Origin: Daedaleopsis sinensis
Taxonomy: Eukaryota > Basidiomycota > Agaricomycetes > Polyporales > Polyporaceae
DNA length: 64,000 nucleotides
NCBI GenBank assembly: GCA_033807695.1
Contig: CM066300.1
Coordinates: 744,001-808,000, forward strand
Direction of reading: 5' to 3'
In this document: positions 1 to 12,619 of the stretch, one piece after another
Numbering within the stretch: the first letter of the stretch is position 1
Layout: each line of letters starts with the position of its first letter
Translations under genes and position numbers: made by a program
Notes under the pieces: model-generated
Databases searched by the model: none
What the model was told of the DNA's origin: nothing
What the model saw: only the letters and a program-made list of their open reading frames with translations

Positions 1-1050
1 ATCACCAGGCCCAGGTCCAGTGGTTGCTCCCGCAAACAGGCCCGATCACTAGCTATGACGCCGAGCGTTCCGCGACCGCCAGGATGGAGACGCGCATCCG
101 GCAACTAAACGATCGGATCGACCGACGCGAATCTGAAGTCTGCGCGATCGAGGCTAGCGTTGGCATCGAGAATCGCTGGCAGCGCAACGACTTCCTGTAT
201 ACGGAGACCCTGCAGTACATTGTGACTCGTCGCTACCAGCGTGCACTCAGAAAGCTGCAACGCTTGGTGATCCTGCGGCTATTCGAGCTGCATAAACTTA
301 ACATCGCGCGCACAGGTAAGTGCGCGCGCGCGAAGCGGCTACTACTTTCGCTGACATCACCTGGACTCTATAGGCTACAAGGTCCGAACTTACCTTGCGA
401 AAAGTCTACAACGCAGATGTCGCGCGATTCGAAATGCCGTGGACCAGTATAATTCGGCGGCTCGCGCGTTGAACCCACCACGTCCTGACATCAACTGGGA
501 TCAAGTGTCCCACTACACGTTCGTACAAGAGTTCTCGTTGCTACAAGACAGCAGCAATGACGTCTCCCAGAAAGCTTGGTCGCGACCTGAGGTTCGCGAG
601 ACCATGCGGCTCGCGCGACGAATTGATCGCGCACACGAGGAGCTGACGAACGACAACCGTGAAGCGCGCCGCCTGCACACATGGATTCGAGACGAGGAGA
701 TCCTGTTCACGAGCGTTCTAAACCGACTGCGCAATGGACACAGTGCACTGTATGGAGCAGTCAACGAATACTGTCAGCGCCGTCGAGCAGCCAATGCTCG
801 GAATATGGCATACCTTCAGCAGCTCTACTCGTTGGATGGGTTTACCGGTGATCCAACACCTGGCCGCCGTGTTGGCTCTTCAGAAGGCTCCCACCTACCT
901 GGAATTGGGACCGACTCGGAATCTGCCTTGCCTACAGATACAGGAGTGCTAGAAGAGCCTGATGGGGACATTGACGGTGTGCATGAGGAGGACGAGGCCA
1001 ATGGGGAAGTTTCGGCTATTATTGAGTACTTAGCATCTCTCACGACGTAG
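1..1050 (+). CDS. KDZ transposase, C-terminal part (5' end outside window)
   Basis: The last two exons of a KDZ transposase, 1-315 and 374-1050, are joined across a 58-bp GT-AG intron that keeps the frame. The encoded part is the region C-terminal to the RNase H-like catalytic core. It has a basic, probably coiled-coil segment, then an Asp/Glu-rich tail ending in a YLASLTT-type C-terminus. It aligns over its whole length with the end of the transposase at 16443-19942, with scattered substitutions and no frameshift. The catalytic residues lie upstream of the window, so activity cannot be judged here. Confidence 0.85.
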
Positions 1051-1708
1051 TAGCCATGAAATCTATTTGTAGAGCTCGAGCTACTAGCTGCTATTGGGTC
1101 TACTACCATATATGCTTGAAGTTTGATGATGAGTTCTGGACTTGGACACCCTGGACACTGGCCTGAGTGGCTGTTTGTGTGTTCGCGCGCGTGCTGTGAA
1201 CTGTGGCATGCTAGTAGTACTAGTATATACATTCAGACCCATGTGCGGTATTAATTGTCAACCCCGAACATGTGTAAATAGCACCCCACTATCTTAGAGG
1301 ATATAGTATAGCTCCACCTGAAGTTTGAAGGGAGTAGCTTAATGTTAAGATCGAGGAGCTTCGAAATAGTGTTTAAGACGGCGTCTTAAGACGTCTGCAA
1401 CATGATTGTGCAGGAACCCTTGCACACCATATGTTCGATCCGCCTACCCGCTAGTGGCTCCATCTTCTAGGTCATAGCAAGTCTGTCATATCAATCTACT
1501 ATGTTCAGGTTGGCTCTCGGCTCGAAATGGACCATTATTATGGATGTCAGAGTGCTGTATAGATGGATATGCATTTGACTGAACAGTAGCTAGCACAGTG
1601 CGTCCAGTGGCGCCAATAGGACTTAATCTCTATCCACTGCGCTCATCTTGTCCACTGACTCGGACCACAATACCCTTCCACTGCAAGTCGACGCCGGGGC
1701 CCCTTCTC

Positions 1709-2860
1709 ATGCACAACCACGAACATGGTCCTTTCTATGCAATCCTCGGTGGGAACTGGCCGGATGTTTTAACTAGCCGGTGAGAATATAGAAGCATCGC
1801 CCATGGCCGGTGTTCTAACTCTTACTGATACTTTCATAGACCTCCTGGAATCGCACAAAAACACTTCAAGTCTCTCCTCCCCATCGTCGTTACGTGCGCT
1901 CGTCGTGAGCATGCCGAAGCGATCTGCCAGCTGAACGACCTCATCAAGAACATCCCCCACCATGATGCGCATGCTTTGGCGTACACAGTGCAGAACTCGG
2001 ATCTCAACATCGAGTCGGAATCGCAGCTCAAAATCTATGCGATCATGTTTGGAGATGGTGACACTGGCATATTTTGCGGAATTAACTGGTGAGTGCAATC
2101 CTACTATATCTTGACTCGGAGACGACCTCGATTCCCATGGTGCTGCAAATAGGCACCTCTTGAAGCACACAATCGACCCTCGTTCATCATCCTGGTGTAA
2201 ACCACTCTCCATGAAGCATGCTATCATCTTCATGCTCACCAAGCCCGGCCATAATTTCCCGCTCATCGGCGATGGAGACCCAATCCCCCCGCCGCCACGA
2301 GCTACCCGGGCACAAGCCCAGCCTCTGCCTGGGTCAGATGGGGGTTGCACTGGCAATCCGACTCGGACCAGCCACGGAACCGAGCGTGCCAGTGTGCCGC
2401 GTGGATCTCGAGGGCGAGAGGCACGTCACACCGAAGCTGTCCTCGTGCAAGGTAAGTTGTTCTTCGCATATTGTACTATCTATTGTTACTCGATCTCACT
2501 ATCTATGGCGCAGCTGTTCGAGGCAGTCTCAACATAGGACCTAGTCAGGAAGACGACTCTGACGGACTCACCATCCCGTTAGAGATCCAAGTCCTTCGTC
2601 AAGTCATTCGGCCACTTCTTCTCCCTGGCATGCCGCTGTCCCCTTCCACAATCTCTACTCTCCCGATCACGTTGGGAGAGCATGCCGACGACATCCTGAC
2701 CATGAAGAATGTTAGCAATGAGGACATGCTCACAATCCTTCGTGCCCGTGTGCATTCCCCAGATTACCCGACATTCTCGACACATATGGGACTCGCCCTG
2801 GGCTGGCAGCCTTTGGAGTCAAGGATTCTCTGGGAGGCGATCAAGCTGCCCTGCGTTTAG
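1709..2860 (+). CDS. KDZ companion gene A, hypothetical protein (copy 1)
   Basis: A multi-exon gene between the transposase and gene B. The exon starting at 1709 (MHNHEHGPFYAILGG) joins across introns to exons near 1842-2091, 2155-2452 and 2513-2860. Two segments follow a loose YAI-x-G...W...A pattern: FYAILGGNWPDV, and IYAIMFGDGDTGIF about 100 residues later. This recalls the RNase H1 N-terminal (viroplasmin-like) fold of many basidiomycete hypothetical proteins, but the match is weak. Differences from the copy at 14643-15792 are mostly at third codon positions before about 2270, which supports the frame there. Between about 2271 and 2588 the copies are identical, so that test cannot confirm the frame of the proline-rich stretch. 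The start codon is a guess. Function is unknown. Confidence 0.6.
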
Positions 2861-3112
2861 AGTCCCGCCTTATGTTGTTTTGCGTAGATAATCTATGTAA
2901 TATTGTAAGACACTGCGAGTATTCCAGAGGCCTCACGTGAAGTTTTGCGTGTGTGAATTCTTTGGTTGTTGAAGCTCTCCAAACAATGCCCAACATTCCA
3001 GGTCGTCAAAACGGACGCTGGCCTTACGTTCCTGCATCTACTTACCCACACTCTATTGGCACCGTCTTCCCATCGCTTCTCACTGGTCCACTGCCTCGTT
3101 CCCATCGGCATC

Positions 3113-4901
3113 ATGTCCACCAGCAACATCGAAGCACTCTTGAAAAGGGTAGCGCAGCCCGCGAAGAAGGTCGCGAACGCTCGTGTCAAATTCCCCTGGC
3201 GCGTTCGCAAGAAGGTCAAGCGCCCCACGCTCTCGAAGAAGGATAAGGAGGATGCAAAGGCGCGACGCGACGCTGCTAAGACCTCGCTTAACGACGCAAT
3301 CTGGGACGCGCGCGACGCAATCTGGGACACGGCCGAAAGGCTGTCGGAACAGTTCAATGGTACCCACTCCGCGCGGTACTACTACCAGATGATCGTTCAG
3401 AATTCGCATATCCGCAAGCGCAAGCGCGGCATCTCGCTCTGGAACGCGTTTGTGAGCAAAGAGATGAAGCTTTTCAATGCTGAGGGTATGTGACCTATTG
3501 CATTCACCTTGCTCTGCTTAGCTCACTCCTCAGCAGAGACTTGTGACCGTAAACGTGTCTCTGACAGGGATGGGCCGATCAAGGTGCTCTCGGAGCGCTG
3601 GAAGAACATGTCCCAAGAGGAGCGCGAAGCGGCCGTCGTCGACGTCATCCCGGAACTGAAGGAGCGTCAGGAGAACCGGGTTGAAGGCGTCCAGAACGTT
3701 GCGATCAACGCGTTCAATGATACGCGCGCGACACTCGCAAACGTGCAGCGCGAGGTGAGTATATTTCCATATCATACGACTCCGATCATGCCTACTAATG
3801 GCCTCCATCTAGCTCGAGGCTCTCAACGGCCGCACCGACACCGACATGCTTTTCATCGCCGTCCGGTCCAAGTACGGCGCATACAATGCACCATACATAT
3901 TTTACAGCAACGACAGGGTTGCGCAGTACACCGAGACCATCGCGAAGAAGACCATTCACGAGTTTGCGCTTGGCATGGAAGGGTTCTGCCTTTCTGGTGT
4001 AACGTGTAAGTCATCTATTGCACCCTGCTGTAACATTTGAGATCTTGCTGATCATGTTCCTCCCAGCGCTCGTGCGCAACCAGCGTGAAGAGCTCATGGA
4101 CCTGAAGCTGAAGGTGAAGACAATTGTCTTCGAAAAGATGAGTATGTAATGTTATAGACATCTCCCCTGCTCTCGCCATTCGACACGCTGATGTTCTTAA
4201 TGACAGAGGAAGCATCGACTCGCGGCCCGCCCGCAAAGATGTACTACGTCAACTTCGAGGACCACATCACCGCCCGCTACGGCCTTGTGATCGAGAACTA
4301 CCCGCTCCAGAAGTTTGCTGCACCCGGGAGCTTCAGCTCTGTGCCCATCCTCACCGTTCTGTACAACTCTTGGGCCAATGGGATCACCCGTTTCCGAGAG
4401 ATGAGCAACGACGAGTGGCAGGCATGGCTGGACGCGCACTCGCGCGGCTTGCCCCTCCCGACCGCCAGCGTGAGCCAGGGCCGCTCCCCAGACCTCTCGC
4501 TTCCACGCGCTGGCTCTGTCCCTCCGCCCGACACTGGTACCGACCCTACGTCTTCCGGTGAGGCCGCGTCTGATGCGCTACCGCTGCCCCCCTCATCCCC
4601 GACTGCCGCATCATCTACTACGTCGACTCCCGCTGCACCGGCTGATGCCGACAGCATGTCCACCGCCGCCCGCACCGCTGTGTCTAGCGAGACCATGGGC
4701 ACGTCTGCTCCCGTCAACGGCGACCCTCCTCGAGGCGAGAAGCGCCCCCTTCAGGACAACTTCATCAACGCCGTTGCAGCTGATGGGTCGTTTGTCGTCC
4801 CGAAACGTGCCCGCGCGACCCGCAAGGACAAGGGTGTCAAGCGTCGCCCCAAGGCCGTTAGCAGCCCCAATGTCGAGAACGATGCCCCCGCCACTCAGTG
4901 A
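3113..4901 (+). CDS. KDZ companion gene B, HMG-box-like basidiomycete protein (copy 1)
   Basis: A five-exon gene. The start at 3113 (MSTSNIEALLKR) is chosen because the other copy keeps it while its upstream frame is broken. Order of parts: a Lys/Arg-rich N-terminus; an HMG-box-like segment split by an intron, with key pieces SLWNAFVSKEM and VLSERWKNMSQEERE (roughly residues 105-160); a conserved middle with NAFNDTRATLANVQRE, FAVR/YNAPYIFYSNDR and EFALGMEGFCLSG; the block KMYYVNFEDHITARYG; then a Ser/Thr/Pro/Ala-rich tail ending in a basic, nuclear-signal-like KRARATRKDKGVKRR. This architecture belongs to a large basidiomycete family of uncharacterised nuclear proteins that I recognise, often found near KDZ transposases. 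DNA binding is inferred from the HMG likeness only. Confidence 0.75.
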
Positions 4902-5198
4902 ATGACACTGCCAGCAATCATTTATACGTACACTCCCTCTCCTGCTAGTAGTACACCCACATTCTACGCTGAAGATTAGAGCTTGACACTTGACGTATTG
5001 TATTCTCGCCTAGTATGCTTACTACTCTGTACTGCTGGAGCCACCTCCTCCTATACGTGATTGTATCGTCTGCGCACTATACACGCTTCTGTACTATGAT
5101 GAATAGAAGATGTTTGACTTATGATGTGGTAAGTACTTGCGCGCAGTGATTAATAGTAAGGTACTCTCACTGCCTTATCTTCAAAATGTCCTTTCTAA

Positions 5199-6612
5199 CT
5201 ACGGGCGCGCATAGCCATGGGTGTAAATGAATATCAAGGCCTTGTATTGAGCTAGTAAAGACAATACTATTGGATTGGAACTGACGACGGGAGGCGCAAA
5301 GTTTGCATACTTAGCGCCAGGACGGCGCGAGTGTAGACGCGGTGATCTCTGCAGACAGCGGGCCCCATCGTACGAGGGAGACGTGGCGGGGGAGCGGTGC
5401 ATGTACAGGGCGTGCTGGCGGACCACACATATGTGATAATGGCCATGGCATGCTATGAGGAAGAGCACATGGCGGGAGAAAGAAATCGACTCACGGGCAG
5501 CGGGGAGTCTATTGGTCGGGAGCTCGTGCGGCTTACACCACACTGTGTGTATCACTACAAAGACCTCGGGCTTGATGTAATCATTGCGTACTGTTACAGT
5601 CTGCGGCGGCGGCGGCGGCGGGAAACAGTGGCTTGCTTGGAGCCGCCTGCAAAAGGCGGGAGAGCGGGAAAGGAGGCGGGCACATGAAGGTGTGCGTGGT
5701 GCGCGTTGGGCAGCCGAACGTATAGATCGCGCACTGTTGGAGTGCATGGCGGCGGTATCAGCGGCGGGGGGGGGACGGAGGCAACGGAGCAAGGAGGCGG
5801 CGGCGGACATGGAGCTTGGCATGCAGAAGGCGGGAGGGGCAGAAACGCGGACGCACCTGGACGTGTAGATCGCGCACTACTATATTGCACAGTGGCAGCG
5901 TCGGCGGCGGGGGAGACGGACGTGGGGGAGACGGCGGCGGGGGATGGAGCGTGGCATACAGAAGGCGGGGCGAGCGGGAACGCGGACGCACCTGACTGTG
6001 TAGTTTGCGCACTCCTACGTGCACGACGGCAGCGGAGGCGACGGCGAGAGGCGGCGTCAGGCACGGGACTTGGCATGTAGCAGCCGGGGCCAGCGGGAAC
6101 GCCGACGGATGGGCGGGCGGGGAGCGGCGGGGGCGGGCGGGATACAACCGTACCGGGAGGCGGGTGGCGTACTGCGCGGCGCGGACTAATCAGCCTATAG
6201 AACGGTAGAGCATCAGTTTTAATACAGGTAGCAAAAAAAACGAGGGCGAACGGACCACTGGGGGCGGCGGCAGAGAGGGGGGACGAGCTCGTCGTGGTGG
6301 ACGATGAGGAGAGGCGGGATTGATGGGAGGCGCGTGGCGGGAAGGCGCCAGGTGGCGGAAGAGCGCCTCGGCAGGGACGGCGCGAACCGGTGACGTCGCG
6401 CCGGTACTACTCCCGGGCGTTGCCGGGAACTGACCAGCTTACGCTACCAGCCGCTACCCTCTGTATTTGGGGGGCTGAACCTCCTTCCTTCCGGGACACA
6501 TATTCGTAGTGCTACTCGTAGTGTGCGATAACGAAGGTACGTAGCCATTTAGACTTGCCGTACCCGGGGGTAAGACAAGTTTGATGGACTCATAGATCGT
6601 GATGATCAGGTG
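5199..6612. repeat. Subterminal array and terminal inverted repeat of KDZ copy 1
   Basis: The outer roughly 410 bp (about 6200-6612) look identical to both termini of the complete element. Inside this, about 5640-6190 holds several diverged tandem units of roughly 110-130 bp. Each has a GGCAT-CAGAAGGCGGG box, a GCGGACGCACCTG box, a TAGATCGCGCACTAC box and a GCGGCGG-rich spacer. Such subterminal repeats are typical transposase-binding regions of large DNA transposons (inference). The long minus-strand ORF across this block is a by-product of stop-poor GC-rich repeats. Confidence 0.8.
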
Positions 6613-9600
6613 GCTGCCTCTCTCGCGCTCTATCAAACAACTCACGAGAGTCGAGTATCGCTCCTCCCGAGGCCTACAGGCGTGTAAGTGGTTGATATAC
6701 TCGTGTATATTACACACTACATTGACACTCTGACCTTTGAATCTCCTCTAGAATAATCTCCGACGCGTCACGCCGGTGATCTTGAATTAGGTCAACTTGG
6801 CCCCGCCGGTCCCGAGACGAGTACTAGGACCCTCACAGGGCCCTCGAATCTATTGTCACCAGGCGGCTTCCTCCTGCTCTACGGAGAATAGACTCTCGCA
6901 CAACGAGCTGTCGCTGGTCATCCTCGTGCAACGGCCGTTGCACCGCAGCATCGGCCTGCCAACATTATGGCCCTATTCGTGTGGGCACGATGATTAAGTA
7001 TGTACATCAACCCTTTCTTTATCAGAAGTCTTCGGCATGTAAGCGGGTGCCCATCAAGTCGACCACATATACAAGAGGAAACTGCCAGTGATCCCGATTG
7101 ACACGTAGGGCTGATAACTATCGGTTTTGAAGTTCAAGCAGCCCACGATCGAAAGCTGCTTACGGCGAGTCTGTACCCGGTGCTGCAAGCCTCGCCACTC
7201 CTGATTGTCGATTGGAGAGGCTTCAGCCGCACCGTATAAGCCCGAACTGACCATGATACTCACCCTCCCAACATGTGTGTGAACTCAAAGCGTGGGATGG
7301 CGTAGGCTGTCAGGCTCTCTTTGACTGACTCTTGGTGCGTAACTCTTATCTTCGAATCAACGAGCAACATATGTGAAAGGCCGCAGATTTAGAACGAACA
7401 CTCAGTACCCAGCCCCAGATAAGCTTCGTGGTGATACAGCGCACTGTGGTGCATCTTCACATCAGCGATGCCTCAGATGACAACTTGGTGCGTTATGGCA
7501 GTACGCACGAACACTAATAGCTCCCATGTTAGGTATCGATTGTTAGGACGGGAATGCGTCAAACCCGAGGCGGCGATGCTGAGTTGGTTCATGGTGTCAT
7601 CGTTCGACTACTGACCTCTTCCGACAGATGCATCAAGCTCGCAGACGAGGCAGCGCAAGTATGCCGTCAGCGACCACTCGCTATCGTCATGCGTCCAAAC
7701 CGGGGGCGAAGGATCGAACTCAAACTCCCTATCTAGAATCAAAACACCACAGCTTGAGGTGCCACCCTCCGCCCTCCGATAATCATACTACACCAACAAA
7801 GGCCTCGTGTTCACGCCTACATGCCGTCACTCCGAGTCGCTCGCCAAGATATCCTGGTACAAACCCCGCTCTCGGCCTCTCCACCTATGTATGCCCTCAC
7901 CCACTAGGGCCGGAGCAAAAGCCACGCGCGTGCAGCGTGTTCGAGAGCTCGACAGAACAAGGTGCGCTTCCCTCCACGCGCGGGGCCGCTCCTCTCACCA
8001 TCCGCCCCGAGCTCCCAGAGCACGTCCACGGCTGTCCACGGCCCATGCGGGTCCCAGCGCGACGCTGCCCGCCGCACACCCACGCACAGCCCCATGCAAG
8101 CACTTGAGCAGAGGTCCCGCGCGTGCGGAAAGTTCGCGCGCGCTCCGAGCGTCCGAGTCCGAAGCTCCTGCCAGTGATGTGGTGATCCGTCCGCAGCTCA
8201 CACGCTCACGGACTGGGCGAAGTGGCCGCCGACCTCCACTAGCCTCCACTGGCATGGGGATCCATCTGCAAGGCTGTGTGTCCGCCACCCACACCGGTCG
8301 GGGAAGCTGGATAGAGTTGGATGGCCATCTGCTTCCGCGCAGCTTGTGATTGTGCACTCGAGTTAACGTTCGCGCCCGTGCTAGATCTCTCCGATGGCTG
8401 AATTGCAGGCTATTGCAGGTATGGCTCGTGCAAGCATGCTTCGCCGATTTCCACGGGACTCTGTGACTTTGCCACCGTCGTCTCACAAGCTCTCGGCTTC
8501 GATTAAGGTTGTTACGGTGTTTAATGGTTTTGGACATCGACTGAGCGCTGAGCTCGGACAGAGATTTCGGCAGGCCGCCGGGGTAGGCCGGAAGTTGTGT
8601 CGGAACGTATACCTACTCATCTCGCTTTCAGGTCCTCTCCTGAGTCTCCTCCTGCTCCTCGTCGCTGTTGCGCCGCAGAGTTGTCGGACACAAAGTGGAT
8701 GCATTATCACATGCTTCCGACTCCTCCGAGAACCTGTGCCCTGCCTCGGGCAAACTCCGGTGTCGCGCTATCACTATCTACCCTTCTCTACCACTGCGCC
8801 CGAGCGTGAACGTGAATGTGAACGGTGAACCGGCTTGAACTTGAACATACGAGCGGCCGGCCAACAACCTCGCGTCGTCATACATCTCAAGCACGAACCA
8901 GCGACCCGGGACCTGAATCTGAGGCTGGAAATAATCGATCATCCATTGGCACATACACCTATACACAGCGCGACGCATCCTCGCTCGATGGTCGACGTCT
9001 TCCGTTAGAGCTTGGCCCCGGTCAGCGGCAAGCGAGCCGATGCGCTGCAGGCAGGACACGACAGGACACGACCGACTCGGACCTGGGTCTACCTGGGTCC
9101 TGAGCTGTCCTGAGTCCTAACTCTCAAAATGACGTCGTGTCGGGACCATCCCGCACGCGCGCGGGCCCTGGGGCCTGAGGCCTGATGCGTTGTTGCGCTG
9201 ATGCGTCGCGGGTCTCGATAACGCGTTGCACGGCGCGGCAGCAGCGCAGGGAGACGACGGTTGGATGTTCATATCAAGGGGCGCATCAGTGCGCACACAG
9301 CCCTGCAGAGCCCTGCCCATCCCGCCGCGTCCCGTCGCGCTCCTTGTAGCACAGATCCGGCGTCGCACGTCGCGCTTGCTCGTCTCATGTCTATACTTAT
9401 ATGCGTCAAACGGCCTCGTCAATAATCGTCCGCGCTCGTACGCGTCATTATGAACTAGGAGGAGATCCCCGATTCGTCGGGCGGTGCATGTGCATGTGAG
9501 CGTCGATCTGGATCTGGGCCGCGCACTTCGTTTCAACTTTCAGCGTTCAGCGCTCAGCTCCCGTCTATTCACAAGGGAGCACGCCCTCCCTGAGTCCCTC

Positions 9601-10905
9601 CAGGGTCCAGACGGGCCCTACCACTGTCACGCGTACGCGTCAGCTCAGTACTGGTCACGTCGGTGCACAGGTGCTCGAACTGCTCAATATTCTACCGCTT
9701 GACAGTGAGCTAGTCTCACACTAGTAAGCACTACTCATCAAACGGAGTCCGAGTCGGACCCGACCCCAGAGCAGCCGCATATCTGTCTGAAATCTCGATG
9801 AAAATCGGACGACCGTTATTCCGGCCCGGGTGAGCTCGTCCTTGCTGCGTTTCCTGACCTCTACTTACTTGAAGTTAGCAGTACGCACCGCGGGATCTAG
9901 GCCTCTCAGGCTTAGCTATGTCTTCCTCCGAGCCCGAGCGAGGACCAATAGTTTGTAGTAAGTATGGCTACTGCGAGCACAACAGAAGCCTGCCACAAAC
10001 CTCCACCGTGACCACCCTGCCAGGGAGCGGGACCTAGTACTTTTCTACGCAAGCACCTCCAATGCACACCCCTCCGACGGCGACAGCCTCCGACCCGCGG
10101 GTCCGATGACGGCCGGACTGCCACTAGTGCTAGACTCTGCTTAGTCTATGTATACTCTACTCTAGTGCCGCTGCGCTCCCGCTCACTACTCGCCTCCTGC
10201 CGCGGGCCCGGACCATTCACCCGCAAGCTCCGACTCGGAGGACAGGTGAGAGCCGAGACGGCGGTGGGGGACTGACAGTACTGAATACCTGAGGCCTGAA
10301 CGCCGGGCTCGACATACGTACTTGGTGCAATGGCGCGACGGCGAACTCTCCCTTTGGGGAGGATCAATCCGCCGGGCCTTGCAAGCTGCACTAGTACTGG
10401 CAATTGAAAGTCTTGTCTTCCGAGTCTTCCGTTGGGTCCTCAGGCTCGTGGGTCCATAAGAGAACGGTATGGTATGTACGTGCCAGTGTTACATCCCCGC
10501 GGCGGCTCTTGCTGATCTTCATATCTACATATGTAGATGTCTCCTGACATCTAGAATCTGCGTGTGCGTGTGCGCGATGTACTGATGCGCGCGCGACCTG
10601 TGTGCGCATCCGAGCTTCAAGTTGCACAGCGCAGTGCCTATCCGATTATCGACTCTCCGGACGCGCACCTCCTCGCACCCAAGAAGCCTTTCGTCTCCCA
10701 CCGCGTCCTTCCACCGCGTCCTTCCAGAGCAAAGCAGCGCAGAGCTTCGAATTCGAATCCCGGACCTCCATCGATCCGCGAGGCTCGAGCGCAATGAATC
10801 GCGAAGCACGAAGCACATGTACACCAGTGCATCGATCGGATCCACGGCTCTCACAGTGCACAGTGCAGCTTGTAAGTAGGTACCGTGACGTACAGCCAGC
10901 TCTCT
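6613..10905. other. Gene-free spacer between the two KDZ copies
   Basis: About 4.3 kb with no ORF, intron chain or RNA gene that I can support. It contains many short direct duplications of 10-15 bp (for example the doubled ACCGCGTCCTTCC near 10705) and runs built on GAGTCCGAGTC and CCTGAGGCC. The first 8 bp (6613-6620) are the presumptive target-site duplication of copy 1, and 10898-10905 is that of the complete element. It resembles the DNA at 21415-22300 and 28200-31700, as expected of neutrally drifting, transposon-rich DNA. Confidence 0.6.
10898..10905. repeat. Target-site duplication, left (AGCTCTCT)
   Basis: These eight bases directly before the left terminus CACCTGATCATC are repeated exactly at 21407-21414 directly after the right terminus. 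An 8-bp duplication is what is known for Zisupton-type (KDZ) elements. Confidence 0.92.
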
Positions 10906-11770
10906 CACCTGATCATCACGATCTATGAGTCCATCAAACTTGTCTTACCCCCGGGTACGGCAAGTCTAAATGGCTACGTACCTTCGTTATCGCACACTAC
11001 GAGTAGCACTACGAATATGTGTCCCGGAAGGAAGGAGGTTCAGCCCCCCAAATACAGAGGGTAGCGGCTGGTAGCGTAAGCTGGTCAGTTCCCGGCAACG
11101 CCCGGGAGTAGTACCGGCGCGACGTCACCGGTTCGCGCCGTCCCTGCCGAGGCGCTCTTCCGCCACCTGGCGCCTTCCCGCCACGCGCCTCCCATCAATC
11201 CCGCCTCTCCTCATCGTCCACCACGACGAGCTCGTCCCCCCTCTCTGCCGCCGCCCCCAGTGGTCCGTTCGCCCTCGTTTTTTTTGCTACCTGTATTAAA
11301 ACTGATGCTCTACCGTTCTATAGGCTGATTAGTCCGCGCCGCGCAGTACGCCACCCGCCTCCCAGTACCATTCCGCCCGCTGCCGCCGCCCCCCGCCCGC
11401 CCATCCGTCCGCATTCCCGCTGGCCCCGGTTGCTGCATGGCAAGCTCCGTGCCCGACGCCGCCTCTCGCCGCCGCCTCCGCTGCCGCCGTGCATGTAGTA
11501 GTGTGCAAACTACACAGTCAGGTGCGTCCGCATTCCCGCCCGTCCCGCCTTCTGTATGCCACGCTCCAAGCCCGCCGCCGTCTCCCCCAAGTCCGTCTCC
11601 CCCGCCGCCGACGCTGCTGCCGTGTAATGTAGTAGTGCGCGATCTACACGTCCAGGCGCGTCCGCGTTTGCGCTCGCCCCGCCTTCTGCATGCCAAGTTC
11701 TATGTCCGGCGCCGCCTCCTCTCTCCGTTGCCTCCGTCCCCCCCCCGCCGCTGATACCGCCGCCATGCAC
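10906..11770. repeat. Left terminal inverted repeat with subterminal units
   Basis: The outer roughly 460 bp (10906 to about 11370) are the inverted, apparently identical counterpart of about 20945-21406. From about 11370 to 11770 the inverted similarity continues through a subterminal array at lower identity, with roughly one difference per 10-12 bases by eye. Repeat boxes are the same as those in copy 1. Confidence 0.85.
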
Positions 11771-12619
11771 TCCAACAGTGCGCGATCTATACGTTCGGCT
11801 GCCCAACGCGCACCACGCACACCTTCATGTGCCCGCCTCCTTTCCCGCTCTCCCGCCTTTTGCAGGCGGCTCCAAGCAAGCCACTGTTTCCCGCCGCCGC
11901 CGCCGCCGCAGACTGTAACAGTACGCAATGATTACATCAAGCCCGAGGTCTTTGTAGTGATACACACAGTGTGGTGTAAGCCGCACGAGCTCCCGACCAA
12001 TAGACTCCCCGCTGCCCGTGAGTCGATTTCTTTCTCCCGCCATGTGCTCTTCCTCATAGCATGCCATGGCCATTATCACATATGTGTGGTCCGCCAGCAC
12101 GCCCTGTACATGCACCGCTCCCCCGCCACGTCTCCCTCGTACGATGGGGCCCGCTGTCTGCAGAGATCACCGCGTCTACACTCGCGCCGTCCTGGCGCTA
12201 AGTATGCAAACTTTGCGCCTCCCGTCGTCAGTTCCAATCCAATAGTATTGTCTTTACTAGCTCAATACAAGGCCTTGATATTCATTTACACCCATGGCTA
12301 TGCGCGCCCGTAGTTAGATAGGACATTTTGAAAGCAGGGCAGTGTGAGTACCTTACTGGTAGTCTCTGCGCGCAAGTACTTACCCCATCATAAGTCAAAC
12401 ATCTACTATTCATGATAGTATAGAAGCGTGTATATTATGCAGACGGTACATTCTTGTATACTTCGGCAGTACAGAGTAGTAAGCATAGTAGGCGAGAATA
12501 CAATACGTGCAGTATCCAACTCTAATCTTTAGCGTAGACTGTGGGTGTACTAGTAGCGGGAGAGTAAGTGTACGTATAGACACTGCGAGCAGATACTAGC
12601 GCGTTGCTGGCAGTGCCCT

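Larger units (their letters stand above)
1..6612 (+). mobile_element. KDZ DNA transposon, copy 1 (5' part outside window)
   Basis: This is the transposase-distal 6.6 kb of a KDZ element. It contains, in order on the plus strand, the last two transposase exons, companion gene A, companion gene B, a subterminal repeat array and a terminal inverted repeat ending in CAGGTG at 6612. The whole stretch is collinear, in inverted orientation, with 10906-17494 of the complete element. By eye, divergence ranges from none to several percent by block. The next 8 bp (6613-6620, GCTGCCTC) would be its target-site duplication; the matching copy lies outside the window. The reading frames of all three genes are open, so this copy may be intact. 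Confidence 0.9.

Noticed and set aside
5199..5822. 207-residue minus-strand ORF, repeated at 11690-12313
   Set aside because: It lies within the GC-rich subterminal repeats of the KDZ element, has serine/proline/arginine-rich text without introns or motifs, and breaks up in the third terminus (20168-20941), so it is a repeat artefact.
7685..7740. tRNA-like GTTCGATCC box on the minus strand
   Set aside because: No A-box at suitable distance and no cloverleaf or terminator.
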